A stretch of DNA of 51,399 nt, from positions 1 to 51,399 of the forward strand of contig JAUNNZ010000011.1 in assembly GCA_030537315.1 (NCBI GenBank). The letters run 5' to 3'. Source of the DNA: Bacteroidia bacterium (GTDB taxonomy: Bacteria > Bacteroidota > Bacteroidia > Bacteroidales > UBA932). The notes beneath the pieces are model-generated. The model did no database searches, was not told the DNA's origin, and worked only from the letters and a program-made list of their open reading frames with translations. This document shows, in pieces, positions 33,570 through 45,616 of this stretch (its first letter is position 1; the number at the start of each line of letters is the position of its first letter). The position numbers were made by a program, and so were the translations under genes.

Positions 33570-34439
33570 ATGAGAATCCCGGAATCAGAACTGATAATCA
33601 ATTCGGATGGATCGATATTCCATCTTCACATAAAGCCTGAGCAGCTCGCAGACATCGTCATACTTGCGGGCGATCCCGGACGCATCGCATTCTTCAAGGA
33701 CTTTATGTCAGAAGTCGAATGCGAGGGCTCTTCACGCGAATTCGTGTGGGCGACGGGCCTTTACAACGGCAAGCGCGTCACGACGCTTTCCACCGGCATC
33801 GGCTGCGACAACATCGACATCGTGATGACTGAGCTTGACGCTCTCGCAAACATAGATTTCAAAACCAGGGAGGTCAGACCGGAGCACCGCAGGCTGACGA
33901 TATTGCGCCTTGGCACCTGCGGCGCAATCCAGCCGGAAATCCCGCTCGGCGGTTTTATCTTCTCGCATATCTCCGTTGGCTGTGACGGACTTCTGAACTG
34001 GTACGAGAACCGCGATTCGATAGCTCTTCTTGACTTTGAGGAAGCCTTCAAGAAGCACGTGAAGTGGAACAAGCATCTCCCGGACCCTTATTTTGTCCGC
34101 GCCAGCGAAAAGCTGATAAAGAAGTTCGAGGATTGCACATACAAGGGTATGACCATTTCCGCGTCAGGCTTCTACGGCCCGCAGGGCCGCGTCGTCCGTC
34201 AGGGACTGGCCATGCCTGACATGCTCGAGGATTTCGAGTCGTTCGAATTCGACGGCTACAAAATCACCAACTTCGAAATGGAGGGCTCGGCTCTGGCCGG
34301 AATGGCGGCGAAACTCGGCCACGATGCCGGCACCGTGTGCTGCGTCATCGCGCACCGTTATCTCAAGGATGCCAACACAAACTACAAGGCCCGTGTAAAG
34401 GGCCTTGTGGAGCTTGTCCTGGAAAGATTGACAGCCTAG
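33570..34439 (+). CDS. Nucleoside phosphorylase (uridine phosphorylase-like, PNP/UDP family)
   Basis: 289 residues. It splits nucleosides with phosphate to a base and ribose-1-phosphate in salvage. Visible are the phosphate-binding ILAGDPGRI and TLSTGIGCDNIDIV, the LRLGTCGAIQPEIPLGGF core, and TNFEMEGSALAGMAAKLG, in which the Met-Glu pair contacts the ribose. Uridine rather than purine specificity is likely from overall similarity but not certain. A 9-bp hairpin (34384-34408) lies within the 3' coding part. Confidence 0.87.
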   Translation: MRIPESELIINSDGSIFHLHIKPEQLADIVILAGDPGRIAFFKDFMSEVECEGSSREFVWATGLYNGKRVTTLSTGIGCDNIDIVMTELDALANIDFKTREVRPEHRRLTILRLGTCGAIQPEIPLGGFIFSHISVGCDGLLNWYENRDSIALLDFEEAFKKHVKWNKHLPDPYFVRASEKLIKKFEDCTYKGMTISASGFYGPQGRVVRQGLAMPDMLEDFESFEFDGYKITNFEMEGSALAGMAAKLGHDAGTVCCVIAHRYLKDANTNYKARVKGLVELVLERLTA

Positions 34440-34440
34440 T

Positions 34441-35394
34441 CTATCTCTTCTCGTAGATTTTCTTATAGTCGCCTGAAGCCCAGACCGGTACTACGATGCC
34501 TCCGTCATCAACGGTGGCGTCGATGTTCCGTTTGGTGCCCTTCACAACGTTGTCTTCAAGGAAATGGATCTCTTCGGGAAGGTTGCGGACCATGGAGTTG
34601 GCGATTTCGTGGCTGTTGCCCGCAAAACGCCATATCTGGTAATTGAAGCCGTTCTGCGCGAGCACTTTCGCGATGGCGTCGGAACCGGCGAAGCGCTGCT
34701 TGAGGAGTGCTATCTGGGTGTATGGCACAATCTTGTCCTCCGTTCCGTGGCAGAGGAAATGAGGGCAAGGTGTCTTCGGGTATCTGATGGCTCCGCTCCT
34801 GGAGTATATCGCGCCTGAGAAGGCGAGCACGCCGGAATAATTGAAGTCCTCCGGAAGAATGCCGGCGATATCGCTGCCGTTGCAGATCTCCCACTCCGCC
34901 TGGAGGGCGGTGATGGCTCCTGCGGAGCTTCCGCTTATGACAAGGCTGGAGGCGTTGATCCCCAGCTGGTCGGCGTTTTCAAGCAGGAACCTGGTTGCCG
35001 CAAACAGATCCTCCACGGCTATCTGTATCGCGTTGTAAAGAAGGTTGGCAGACTTTGCATTGATCCCCATTTCGGTGACGTCCCGGAGACCGAGGCGATA
35101 GTCGATAGCGACCACGCTGTAGCCCGCGTCGGAAAGATATTTGAACCAGTTGGAATTGTATTGCGGCGAGCGGCTGCCTCCCTTGAAGCCGCCTCCGAAA
35201 ATATATATTATCGTCGGCTTGCGTATGCCGTCGATTTCTGTTATGCTGCCCGGGGCCGGGTCGTAAACGTCGAGATACAGGTCTCCCGTTTCCCGTTGGC
35301 AGTAAAGGTAGGTTCCGGATGGCTCGCAGACAGTCTGCGCGAGGCAGACGGATGCAGCGAGGAGAATAATGATTGTGGTAAGTATCCGCTTCAT
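34441..35394 (-). CDS. Secreted alpha/beta hydrolase (esterase/lipase-like)
   Basis: 317 residues with signal peptide MKRILTTIIILLAASVCLAQT. The alpha/beta-hydrolase fold is shown by YIFGGGFKGG (oxyanion hole), nucleophile elbow SGSSAGA, acid in HGTEDKIVPY and catalytic His in GNSHEIAN. It is probably a periplasmic carboxylesterase acting on acyl or acetyl groups; the substrate is unknown. Its ATG shares one base with the TGA of the Clp-N gene upstream, so the two are coupled. The longer open frame to 35808 is antisense noise across that gene. Confidence 0.82.
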   Translation of the reverse strand: MKRILTTIIILLAASVCLAQTVCEPSGTYLYCQRETGDLYLDVYDPAPGSITEIDGIRKPTIIYIFGGGFKGGSRSPQYNSNWFKYLSDAGYSVVAIDYRLGLRDVTEMGINAKSANLLYNAIQIAVEDLFAATRFLLENADQLGINASSLVISGSSAGAITALQAEWEICNGSDIAGILPEDFNYSGVLAFSGAIYSRSGAIRYPKTPCPHFLCHGTEDKIVPYTQIALLKQRFAGSDAIAKVLAQNGFNYQIWRFAGNSHEIANSMVRNLPEEIHFLEDNVVKGTKRNIDATVDDGGIVVPVWASGDYKKIYEKR

Positions 35395-35942
35395 CAGCTG
35401 TAAATGTTTGTGTGGTTGTTCTTTGATCCGAGCAGGTTGGAGAGCTGCTCCCCGAGGGCGCCGGCGATGTCTTCGAATTTCGGAAGGGTTTCCGGGGCGG
35501 TCCCGGCGCAGTTCGCGGCGATGTGTTCGGACAGGTTCTGCGGGGTTATGCTGCTGGTGAGCAGGTAGTCGGCCGTCGCGTTGCCGCTGGTGCGGCTCAG
35601 CGCAAGCAGAAGGTGTACCGGCAGCACTTCCTCGGACCCTGCCTTGAGAGCCTCGAACGCCGACATGCTCAGGATGCCGCGGGCGCCGTTGCTCAGCTTG
35701 ACGCTGGACATTTCGTTGTAAGGGATGGGGGAGTCTTCGAATATGCGCGAGTCGATGAAGGTCTTCAGGGCTGACAGGCTGAGGCCCAGGTCGCTGAGGG
35801 TGCGGCACGCCCCGTTGTCCGCGTGGCGGAGGATCGCCAGCATCAGATGGTCGGCTCCGATGCCCCGCCAGCCGGTGCGCATCGCCTCCTCGCGGGCATA
35901 CTCCGCTATGGTCAGGACATCATCTGAAAAGCGTATCTTCAT
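35394..35942 (-). CDS. Lone Clp N-terminal (Clp repeat) domain protein
   Basis: 182 residues. It contains two Clp-N repeats: KIRFSDDVLTIAEYAREEAMRTG with GADHLMLAILR, then NGARGILSMSAFEALKAGSEEVLPVHLLLAL. This is the adaptor and substrate-binding domain of ClpA/C/B, here without any AAA+ ATPase module. It may act as an adaptor of, or competitor for, a Clp ATPase encoded elsewhere, or be the remnant of a clpC gene. It is divergent from gyrA and coupled to the hydrolase gene downstream. Confidence 0.8.
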   Translation of the reverse strand: MKIRFSDDVLTIAEYAREEAMRTGWRGIGADHLMLAILRHADNGACRTLSDLGLSLSALKTFIDSRIFEDSPIPYNEMSSVKLSNGARGILSMSAFEALKAGSEEVLPVHLLLALSRTSGNATADYLLTSSITPQNLSEHIAANCAGTAPETLPKFEDIAGALGEQLSNLLGSKNNHTNIYS

Positions 35943-35959
35943 GACTTGAATTATCTATA

Positions 35960-35967
35960 CAAAAATA
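35960..35967 (-). promoter_or_regulatory. -7 box of the Clp-N/hydrolase unit
   Basis: TATTTTTG on the minus strand, about 14 bases of leader to the ATG at 35942. Confidence 0.55.
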
Positions 35968-35990
35968 GCAAAATAATCGGAATTTTTGCT

Positions 35991-35998
35991 TAAATTTG
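35991..35998 (+). promoter_or_regulatory. -7 box of gyrA
   Basis: TAAATTTG; the predicted leader to the ATG at 36037 is about 35 bases. Confidence 0.7.
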
Positions 35999-36036
35999 CG
36001 TGTTTATAAGAACAAGTATCCACGAGTTATTTTTAT

Positions 36037-38553
36037 ATGGAAGAAGAAGCAAAGATCGGCTTTATCGAACCCGTTGAAATTGACCACGAAATGAGGACCG
36101 CATACATCGATTATTCGATGTCGGTCATTGTCTCCAGAGCCTTGCCTGACGCGCGTGACGGCTTGAAACCGGTGCAGCGCCGCGTCCTTTTCGGAATGCA
36201 GGGACTGGGCCTCAACTACGGCGGCCAGACCAAGAAGTCGGCCCGTATCGTAGGTGAGGTGCTCGGCAAGTTCCACCCGCACGGTGACTCCAGCGTCTAT
36301 GACGCGATGGCACGTCTCGCGCAGAACTGGAACCAGCGCTATCCGCTCGTATATGGTCAGGGTAACTTCGGATCAATGGACGGTGACCCTGTCGCCGCAA
36401 TGCGATACACCGAGGCCAAACTTGAAAAACTTACGGAAGAGGTTCTTGGAGACCTCGACAAGAATACGGTTGACATGACGCTCAACTTCGATGACTCCAT
36501 CGAAGAGCCTACCGTGCTTCCTACCAAGGCTCCGCTCCTGCTGCTCAACGGCTCCAGCGGTATCGCCGTAGGTATGGCCACCAACATGGCGCCTCACAAT
36601 CTCGGCGAGTGCTGCGATGCGATATGCGCATACATCGACAATCCGGACATCACCGTTGACGGCCTGATGGAATACATCAAGGGACCGGACTTCCCGACCG
36701 GCGGCATCATCATGGGTCGCCAGGGCATCATAGATGCATATACGACCGGCCGCGGCCGTGTCGTCATCCGCGCCAAGGCGGACATCGAGGAGGCCGAGAA
36801 CGGCCGCGAGACCATTGTCGTGACGGAGGTTCCGTACATGGTCAACAAGGCCGAGATGCTCGCACGCATCAGCGAGATGGTCCGCGACAAGAAAATCGAA
36901 GGCATCTCCGAAATACGCGAACTTACCAACCGCGACGGCATCCGCATCGAATTCCTCGTCAAGAAGGAGGCGAATGCGAACGTCGTCCTCAATACCCTCT
37001 TCAAGTTCACTCCGCTGCAGAGCAGCTTCGCGATCAACAACGTCGCGCTCGTCAAGGGACGTCCACGCACGCTTTCCCTCAAGGAAATGCTGGAGGTGTT
37101 CGTGGAATTCCGCCACGAAGTCGTGGTCCGCAGGACCAGATTCGAACTTGACAAGGCCCAGAAGCGCGCCCATATCCTCGAGGGCCTGCTCAAGGCAATC
37201 GACGTGATTGACGAGATCATCGCAATCATCAAGGCCTCCAAGACCGTCGATGATGCCAAGGCGACGCTCATGGCCACCTTCGGCTTCGATGACGTCCAGG
37301 CCGCGGCGATCGTCGAGATGCGTCTGCGCCAGCTCACCGGACTCGAAAAGGACAAGCTCCAGGCAGAATACTCGGATCTCGAGAAATTCATCGCCCGCTG
37401 TCTCGAAATCCTCGCCAGTGACCACGAGCAGCTTGAGATCGTCAAGCAGGAATGCCGTGACCTCAAGGAGAAGTTCGGCGATCCGCGCCGCTCCGAGATC
37501 ACTCTCAGCGCCGAGGAGTTCAACCCTGAAGATTTCTATGCCGACGAGGACGTCGTCATCACGATATCACATCTCGGATATATCAAGCGCACTCCGCTTG
37601 CAGAGTTCCGTACCCAGGCCCGTGGCGGCGTAGGCAAGAAAGCCAGCGCAACCCGCGACGAAGACTTCATAGAGCACATCTACGTGGCCAATATGCACTC
37701 GACCATGCTCTTCTTCACCGACAAGGGTATGTGCTACAGGCTCAAGGTGTTCGAGCTTCCGGAAGGATCGCGCACATCGAAGGGCCGCGCCGTGCAGAAC
37801 CTCCTCTCCATCGAGTCCGAGGACCGCATAAAGACGTATCTCAACGCCAGAAGCATTGAGGATCAGGAATATACCGACAGCCACTATGTGACCCTCATCA
37901 CAAAGCGAGGCGTCATCAAGAAGACGAACCTGACTGAGTATTCCAACAAGCGCAGCCGCAACAAGGGCATCATCGCCATCAACATCCGCGAGGGAGACGA
38001 ACTTCTCGACGCCCTCCTTACAGATGGCACGCACGAGATTATGATCGCAGCCCGCAACGGACGCTGCTGCCGTTTCAATGAAGAGGAAGTCCGCGCTCTC
38101 GGACGCAATTCTTCAGGTGTCAGGGGTATAAACATCGAGGATGACGACGAGGTCATCGGAGCCATCGCCTGCGATGTCAACACGGAGGATGCCGCAGCTC
38201 ATACCGTATTGGTAGTCAGTGAGAACGGCTATGGCAAGAGGTCCGATCCGGATGAGTACAGACTCACATCAAGAGGTGCCAAGGGTGTCAAGACAATCAA
38301 TATCACCGACAAAACTGGCCCGCTTGTTGCAATAAAGAACGTAACGGAAGAAAATGACCTCATGATCATCACCAAGTCGGGACTTACAATCCGTATGACT
38401 GTGGAGGACATCAGAATCGCAGGTCGCGCCACCCAGGGTGTGAAACTCATAAACATCCGCGAGGGAGATGCAATCGCAGCCGTTTCGCCGGTGGCAAAGG
38501 CTGAAGAGACTGAAGATGTGGCTGAGGAAATGACGGAAACCGTAACAGAATGA
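36037..38553 (+). CDS. gyrA: DNA gyrase subunit A
   Basis: 838 residues. Breakage-reunion subunit of gyrase, which introduces negative supercoils with GyrB. The quinolone-resistance region reads [20 protein letters not shown]: Ser85 and Asp89 correspond to E. coli Ser83 and Asp87 and are both wild type. The catalytic Tyr is in VAAMRYTE. A GyrA-box-like QARGGVGKK in the C-terminal beta-pinwheel supports GyrA over ParC. The acidic tail ([16 protein letters not shown]) is usual. gyrB is not in the window. The TPR gene follows 30 bases later. Confidence 0.96.
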   Translation: MEEEAKIGFIEPVEIDHEMRTAYIDYSMSVIVSRALPDARDGLKPVQRRVLFGMQGLGLNYGGQTKKSARIVGEVLGKFHPHGDSSVYDAMARLAQNWNQRYPLVYGQGNFGSMDGDPVAAMRYTEAKLEKLTEEVLGDLDKNTVDMTLNFDDSIEEPTVLPTKAPLLLLNGSSGIAVGMATNMAPHNLGECCDAICAYIDNPDITVDGLMEYIKGPDFPTGGIIMGRQGIIDAYTTGRGRVVIRAKADIEEAENGRETIVVTEVPYMVNKAEMLARISEMVRDKKIEGISEIRELTNRDGIRIEFLVKKEANANVVLNTLFKFTPLQSSFAINNVALVKGRPRTLSLKEMLEVFVEFRHEVVVRRTRFELDKAQKRAHILEGLLKAIDVIDEIIAIIKASKTVDDAKATLMATFGFDDVQAAAIVEMRLRQLTGLEKDKLQAEYSDLEKFIARCLEILASDHEQLEIVKQECRDLKEKFGDPRRSEITLSAEEFNPEDFYADEDVVITISHLGYIKRTPLAEFRTQARGGVGKKASATRDEDFIEHIYVANMHSTMLFFTDKGMCYRLKVFELPEGSRTSKGRAVQNLLSIESEDRIKTYLNARSIEDQEYTDSHYVTLITKRGVIKKTNLTEYSNKRSRNKGIIAINIREGDELLDALLTDGTHEIMIAARNGRCCRFNEEEVRALGRNSSGVRGINIEDDDEVIGAIACDVNTEDAAAHTVLVVSENGYGKRSDPDEYRLTSRGAKGVKTINITDKTGPLVAIKNVTEENDLMIITKSGLTIRMTVEDIRIAGRATQGVKLINIREGDAIAAVSPVAKAEETEDVAEEMTETVTE

Positions 38554-38583
38554 AATTACAATCAATAATCTAAAGAAACTATT

Positions 38584-39888
38584 ATGAAAAGAATCTTTTT
38601 AGTTTTGGCTCTCGCCGCCACACTTCAGGTGGCTAACGCCCAGAACGCAAAGAGTGTTGCAGCTGCAAAGTCTGCACTTGACAAGGCTGCTGCAGCAGCG
38701 GAAAACCCTAAGCAGAACACCAAGCTTGCCACCTGGCTCAAGTACGGCCAGGCGCTCCTTGACGCTTATGCAGCTCCTTCAGGAAATGTATGGGTAGGTA
38801 TGACCGAGCAGGAAATGACCCTTCTCGGCGGCGCCGAGAAGCCGGGCTCTGAGGAGCAGGTTGTCATTGAAGGCCAGCCTATGCGCAAGCTCTCATATTC
38901 AAACAAGAACGTTTATGTCAACCAGGCAGGCCAGGTCGCTCTGGTGGAGGTGGTCTCTCCTATAATCCCTGACGCTCTCGACAAGGCTCTCGAAGCTTAC
39001 AAGAAGGCAAACGAGCTTGATGCAAGTGCTCAGAAGACAAAGGAGATCAAGGACGCAATCCAGAAGATCGGAACCAGCTATGTGGACGAGGCTTACAATG
39101 CATATACACTGCACAAGGACGCTCTCGCTTCAGAACTTTTCGAGAAGGCATTCAACGCAGTCGGCACAGCCCCTCTCAGCCAGCTTGACACCAACACCCT
39201 CTACAATGCCGGTTTCACAGCATTCAGAGGCCAGGACTACGCTCGCGCAAAGGAGATCTTCACCAAGTGTGTAGAGTACAACTACGTTGGCGACATGGGT
39301 GACATCTACGCAAAACTTGCCACCATCGCTGAGAAGGAAGGCAACGCTGCAGGCGCCAAGGATTATCTCGAGGCAGGCTTCAGCAAGTTCCCTCAGAGCC
39401 AGTCCATTCTCGTTGGTCTCATCAACTACTATATCGGCAGTGGCGAAGACACCAACCGTCTCTTTGAACTTCTCGACAATGCGAAGGCAAATGAGCCTAA
39501 CAACCCTTCTCTCTACTATGTCGAGGGCAATATCCGCAAGCAGCTCGGTCAGGTTGACGAGGCTGCCGCAGCTTACACAAAGTGCGGTGAGATCGCTCCT
39601 GAGTATGAATATGGCTATGTAGGTCTCGGTATTCTCTACTATGACCGTGCAGTCGACATCCAGGACAAGGCAAACGCTGAGCTTGATGACAAGAAATATC
39701 AGGCTTTGATGGCTGACTTCGAGAAGTCTCTCAAGGCTTGCATCGAACCGTTCGAGAAGGCATATGAGATTACTGCAAGCGAAGATACCAAGTCCGGTAT
39801 CGCAGAGTACCTCAAGAACGCCTGCTTCCGCTTCCGCGAGGAAAGCCCTGAGTATCTCGAGAAATACAACAAGTATTCAGGAAAATAG
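38584..39888 (+). CDS. Periplasmic tetratricopeptide-repeat protein
   Basis: 434 residues with signal peptide MKRIFLVLALAATLQVANAQ. Several degenerate TPRs are seen from about residue 130 on, for example TLYNAGFTAFRGQDYARAKEIFTKC, LATIAEKEGNAAGAKDYLEAGF and YYVEGNIRKQLGQVDEAAAAYTKC. It is a probable protein-interaction scaffold in the periplasm. From memory a TPR gene after gyrA is common in Bacteroidales. Codon use is strongly biased, suggesting high expression. No terminator is obvious before the convergent capA-like gene. Confidence 0.83.
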   Translation: MKRIFLVLALAATLQVANAQNAKSVAAAKSALDKAAAAAENPKQNTKLATWLKYGQALLDAYAAPSGNVWVGMTEQEMTLLGGAEKPGSEEQVVIEGQPMRKLSYSNKNVYVNQAGQVALVEVVSPIIPDALDKALEAYKKANELDASAQKTKEIKDAIQKIGTSYVDEAYNAYTLHKDALASELFEKAFNAVGTAPLSQLDTNTLYNAGFTAFRGQDYARAKEIFTKCVEYNYVGDMGDIYAKLATIAEKEGNAAGAKDYLEAGFSKFPQSQSILVGLINYYIGSGEDTNRLFELLDNAKANEPNNPSLYYVEGNIRKQLGQVDEAAAAYTKCGEIAPEYEYGYVGLGILYYDRAVDIQDKANAELDDKKYQALMADFEKSLKACIEPFEKAYEITASEDTKSGIAEYLKNACFRFREESPEYLEKYNKYSGK

Positions 39889-40989
39889 TTAATCTTCGAT
39901 ACCTGTGGCGGCCTTGACGCGCCGCCAGGTGTCCATCATATTATCGAAATCTGAAGGAGTGAGCCAATCGTCACGGCGGTTGGCCCACTCTTTTACGTAG
40001 ATGGTTGCGTATGAATCGGTAAGCATTCCCGGAAGGGTGCACCACATGAAGTCGAGCTGGGGCTCAAGCATGGTCTTTTCTCCGGTAATGCTGTTATGTA
40101 CGAAGCGCAGCGTTACGGCAAGTTCGAGGCGGCTGTTGATGATGCTCATATTGGACACTGCATTGCCGAGGGAATAAAACACGGGCACACCCTTTATGTG
40201 TGTGGTGTCCTGCACTACGTGAGGGTGCCCGCCGACCACGGCGTCGGCGCCTTCATTGACGAAGAACTTTGCCCAGCGGGCCTGCGAGTCACTGTGATTG
40301 AGCTGGTATTCGACGCCCCAGTGCGGAATCGCTATGATAAAGTCGGCGCCCTGCTCCTTTGCCCGTTCGAAGGCGTCGTGGATTTCGCTTTCCTTCAGGT
40401 TGTTGACGACAGGCCACTCTGCGTCGGGGCCGAGATTGTTGCCGTATGTGCAGTTTATGATCGCCAGGTTGATGCCTTTGCGGGAAAGCATAAGAGGATA
40501 GTTGAGCTCGCGCTGGCTCTGGTTGATGGCGCAGCCGGTATAGCTGATTCCGAAAGTTTCGGAAAGTTCGTCGTATATGCCAAGTGTCCTGGCAAGGCCT
40601 TTGCAACCCTTGTCCAGTACGTGATTGTTTGCCGTCAGGAAGACATCGCATCCGCAGTCGTCAGCCATATAGTCCGCGATGTATTCCGGGCTGGAAAAGG
40701 CCGGGTATCCGGTGTACGGAGGACCGGCGAGGGTGAGTTCCATATTGGCGATGAAGATATCGGCCTCACGCATATGGCCTGCGACATTCTTGAAGAATTT
40801 CTTGTGGTCGCGGGGGAATTGCTTGGAGTGCATCATCACGTCGCCGATGATATATACTGAGACCGTGTCGGGAGTGTTCTTTATCGGCTTCGGGAATGGT
40901 ACGCGGTACTTTTCAGACGGCCATTGTGCTGACATTTCCGTGCAGAATGCCAGAAGCAGCAGGACTGATATGAAAAATGACTTGCGCAT
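39889..40989 (-). CDS. CapA-family (PGA_cap) metallophosphatase-like protein
   Basis: 366 residues from the ATG at 40989, with a signal peptide (FFISVLLLLAFCTEMSAQ). The CapA fold is shown by YIIGDVMMHSKQF, NMELTLAG, TANNHVLDKG, IPHWGVEYQ and GGHPHVVQ, which supply the metal ligands. B. anthracis CapA works in poly-gamma-glutamate capsule export. No other capsule gene is near, so the role here is open. A TTG at 41001 is rejected as a start because it lies within the promoter box. Confidence 0.83.
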   Translation of the reverse strand: MRKSFFISVLLLLAFCTEMSAQWPSEKYRVPFPKPIKNTPDTVSVYIIGDVMMHSKQFPRDHKKFFKNVAGHMREADIFIANMELTLAGPPYTGYPAFSSPEYIADYMADDCGCDVFLTANNHVLDKGCKGLARTLGIYDELSETFGISYTGCAINQSQRELNYPLMLSRKGINLAIINCTYGNNLGPDAEWPVVNNLKESEIHDAFERAKEQGADFIIAIPHWGVEYQLNHSDSQARWAKFFVNEGADAVVGGHPHVVQDTTHIKGVPVFYSLGNAVSNMSIINSRLELAVTLRFVHNSITGEKTMLEPQLDFMWCTLPGMLTDSYATIYVKEWANRRDDWLTPSDFDNMMDTWRRVKAATGIED

Positions 40990-40998
40990 TATGGACTG

Positions 40999-41006
40999 CA
41001 AATATA
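40999..41006 (-). promoter_or_regulatory. -7 box of the CapA-like gene
   Basis: TATATTTG on the minus strand, about 6 bases of leader. It is only 10 bases from the divergent SPOR gene box. Confidence 0.7.
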
Positions 41007-41016
41007 AAACTTTTAT

Positions 41017-41024
41017 TAAATTTG
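41017..41024 (+). promoter_or_regulatory. -7 box of the SPOR lipoprotein operon
   Basis: TAAATTTG; the ATG at 41032 is 7 bases past the box, leaving about 4 bases of predicted leader. Confidence 0.7.
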
Positions 41025-41031
41025 CATTTCT

Positions 41032-41553
41032 ATGAAAAAGGCTCTTGTAATACTAGTTTTTGTGTTCACGGTTACTCTAGTAACCGGATGTGACTTCCTT
41101 CGCTCGATAATCGGCCGTCCTACGTCTGATCAGATCGAGGCGAAAAGGGCGATTGTCGAAAAGGCGGAAGGTGCCAGACAGGCTGTCATCGATTCCCTGA
41201 AATCCATTCAGCAGAAAAGTGAAGCAGACTCCCTTGCAGTTCTGGATTCCCTCGCCGGTCTCAACAGCACCATCCTTGAAGGCCGTCAGGTGTCTGATGA
41301 CGTAAAGAGTACCCTGGGCAACCGCTATTACATCATCATCGGCTCGTTCTATACGAAGGAAAATGCCGACAGACTCTGCGCCACCGCGAAGGGAAAGGGT
41401 TACGACGCCAAGCTCATCAACTACAAGAACGGCTTTACCGCAGTCGCCCTGAATCCGTCCGACAGGCTGGTCGACGTCTATGAGTCGCTGGTAAAGATCA
41501 AACAGGAGAAATTCTGTCCGGAAGACGTCTGGATTCTGGATATCAAACGTTAG
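41032..41553 (+). CDS. SPOR-domain lipoprotein
   Basis: 173 residues with a lipobox at Cys20 (TLVTGCDF). A helical Ser/Lys/Ala-rich linker (about 35-95) leads to a C-terminal SPOR domain (NRYYIIIGSFYTKENADRLCATAK...). SPOR domains bind denuded septal peptidoglycan, so it probably localises to the division site. It is 2 bases upstream of the M28-TonB fusion gene, suggesting joint function at the envelope. Confidence 0.82.
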   Translation: MKKALVILVFVFTVTLVTGCDFLRSIIGRPTSDQIEAKRAIVEKAEGARQAVIDSLKSIQQKSEADSLAVLDSLAGLNSTILEGRQVSDDVKSTLGNRYYIIIGSFYTKENADRLCATAKGKGYDAKLINYKNGFTAVALNPSDRLVDVYESLVKIKQEKFCPEDVWILDIKR

Positions 41554-41555
41554 CC

Positions 41556-42884
41556 ATGAAGCGTCTTCTTCTGCCCCTCCTTATGCTGGTCGCCTTCCAG
41601 GCGCAAGCGCAGTACAGGGATGACAGTTACCTCGACCTCTTTGAAAGCGAGACCGTCACCCGCTTGAAGGAGCATGTCGGGTTCCTTTCGTCCGCCGCGA
41701 TGGAAGGGCGCAAGGCCGGTTCCGAGGGCGAACGCGAAGCCGCGATATATGTCACGGATGCTCTCAAGGCCTGTGGCGTGGATGTGCTGTCCGGTTCCGA
41801 AGGGGATTTCTTCGGGATGAAGCAGCAGTCCGGGGATACGCTCACCTCGCGCAACGTCATCGGGTATATCCCGGGATATGATAAGAAGCAGAAAAACAAA
41901 TACATAGTCATAGGCGCGCGCCTCGACAACCTCGGCACGGGCCGTACAACGGTGAACGGCGAGGCCGTCGAGCACACGTACTACGGCGCCAACGGCAACG
42001 CCAGCGGTCTTGCCATGCTGATCGAGCTCGGCCGCCGTCTCGCCACGAACCAGGTGCTCCTGAAGCGCTCTGTCCTTCTGATCGCGTTCGGCTCATCCCT
42101 CGAGATGAATGCCGGCTCATGGTATTTTCTCAACAGGGCGTTCGATGATGCCGAAAACATTGATGCTATGATCAATCTTGATATGCTCGGAACCGCTTCC
42201 AATGGTTTCTATGCATACACGGCATCCAATGCGGAACTCAACAATGTGATAGAAGCGATGAAGAACACGTTGCAGCCAATCCAGCCGCAGGTGGTGGCAA
42301 AGGAGCCTGTAATGTCTGACCACAGGAGCTTCTACGACAAGGAGATCCCGTCAGTGTTCTTCACAACCGGGATGTATCCGGAATACAACAGCAGCAAAGA
42401 TACCGCGTCCATCATCCAGTATGAGGATATGGAGCGCGAGCTGGAATATATCTACAACCTGTCACTCGAACTGGTGAACGGCCGCAAACTTGCCTTCAGG
42501 CCTGATGAGATTCTTGAAAAGAGGCTCTTCGACAGAGAGATCGTGCCTTGGCATGAGTGTGACACCAAGCCTTTGTTCCTCGGCTCCCCGGACCCGAAGA
42601 CTTTCCTTTCGAGGTGGGTTTACGTTTACCTGAAATATCCCGAGGATGCGCTTCGCGAAGGCATTCAGGGCACCGTTCAGGTCGATTTCGTAATCGATGA
42701 AAAAGGAAAGGTATGTGATGCCAGGGTCACCAAGAGCGTGGACCCCGACCTGGACGAGGAGGCGCTCCGCATTGTGAACGCATCGCCTGACTGGAAGCCT
42801 GCGAAGGTGCGCGGGCAGAAGGTCAAGTGCTCGTTGTCGATATACGTCGAATTCAGATTGGAAAAGAGAAAAAACAGAAAATAA
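41556..42884 (+). CDS. M28-like peptidase domain (probably inactive) fused to a TonB C-terminal domain
   Basis: 442 residues with signal peptide [19 protein letters not shown]. Residues about 30-320 have the M28 fold ([39 protein letters not shown]). Residues about 350-440 form a TonB C-terminal domain ([21 protein letters not shown]). Key zinc and catalytic positions are changed: the first His is Arg122, the bridging Asp is Gly147, and the Glu-Glu pair is Ser181-Leu182. Only the Asp in NLDML and the His in SDH remain. I infer a binding protein rather than a protease. There is no N-terminal membrane anchor, so it is not a normal energy transducer. Confidence 0.78.
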   Translation: MKRLLLPLLMLVAFQAQAQYRDDSYLDLFESETVTRLKEHVGFLSSAAMEGRKAGSEGEREAAIYVTDALKACGVDVLSGSEGDFFGMKQQSGDTLTSRNVIGYIPGYDKKQKNKYIVIGARLDNLGTGRTTVNGEAVEHTYYGANGNASGLAMLIELGRRLATNQVLLKRSVLLIAFGSSLEMNAGSWYFLNRAFDDAENIDAMINLDMLGTASNGFYAYTASNAELNNVIEAMKNTLQPIQPQVVAKEPVMSDHRSFYDKEIPSVFFTTGMYPEYNSSKDTASIIQYEDMERELEYIYNLSLELVNGRKLAFRPDEILEKRLFDREIVPWHECDTKPLFLGSPDPKTFLSRWVYVYLKYPEDALREGIQGTVQVDFVIDEKGKVCDARVTKSVDPDLDEEALRIVNASPDWKPAKVRGQKVKCSLSIYVEFRLEKRKNRK

Positions 42885-42886
42885 AA

Positions 42887-45615
<2,729 letters not shown>

Positions 45616-45616
<1 letters not shown>

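Noticed and set aside
34384-34408. Perfect 9-bp hairpin at the end of the nucleoside phosphorylase gene as a terminator
   Set aside because: It lies within the coding sequence, has no T-tract, and translates to ordinary conserved residues; a structural role is possible but unsupported.
36274-36306. Quinolone-resistance substitution in gyrA
   Set aside because: Both key residues (Ser85, Asp89) are wild type.
36373-37425. Long minus-strand open frames (up to 350 codons) opposite gyrA
   Set aside because: Antisense shadows of gyrA; the translation is Val/Asp/Leu-rich without motifs.
39903-39930. GC-rich hairpin between the TPR and CapA-like genes as a terminator
   Set aside because: Only 7 bp pair cleanly, there is no T run, and the sequence codes for the CapA-like C-terminus.
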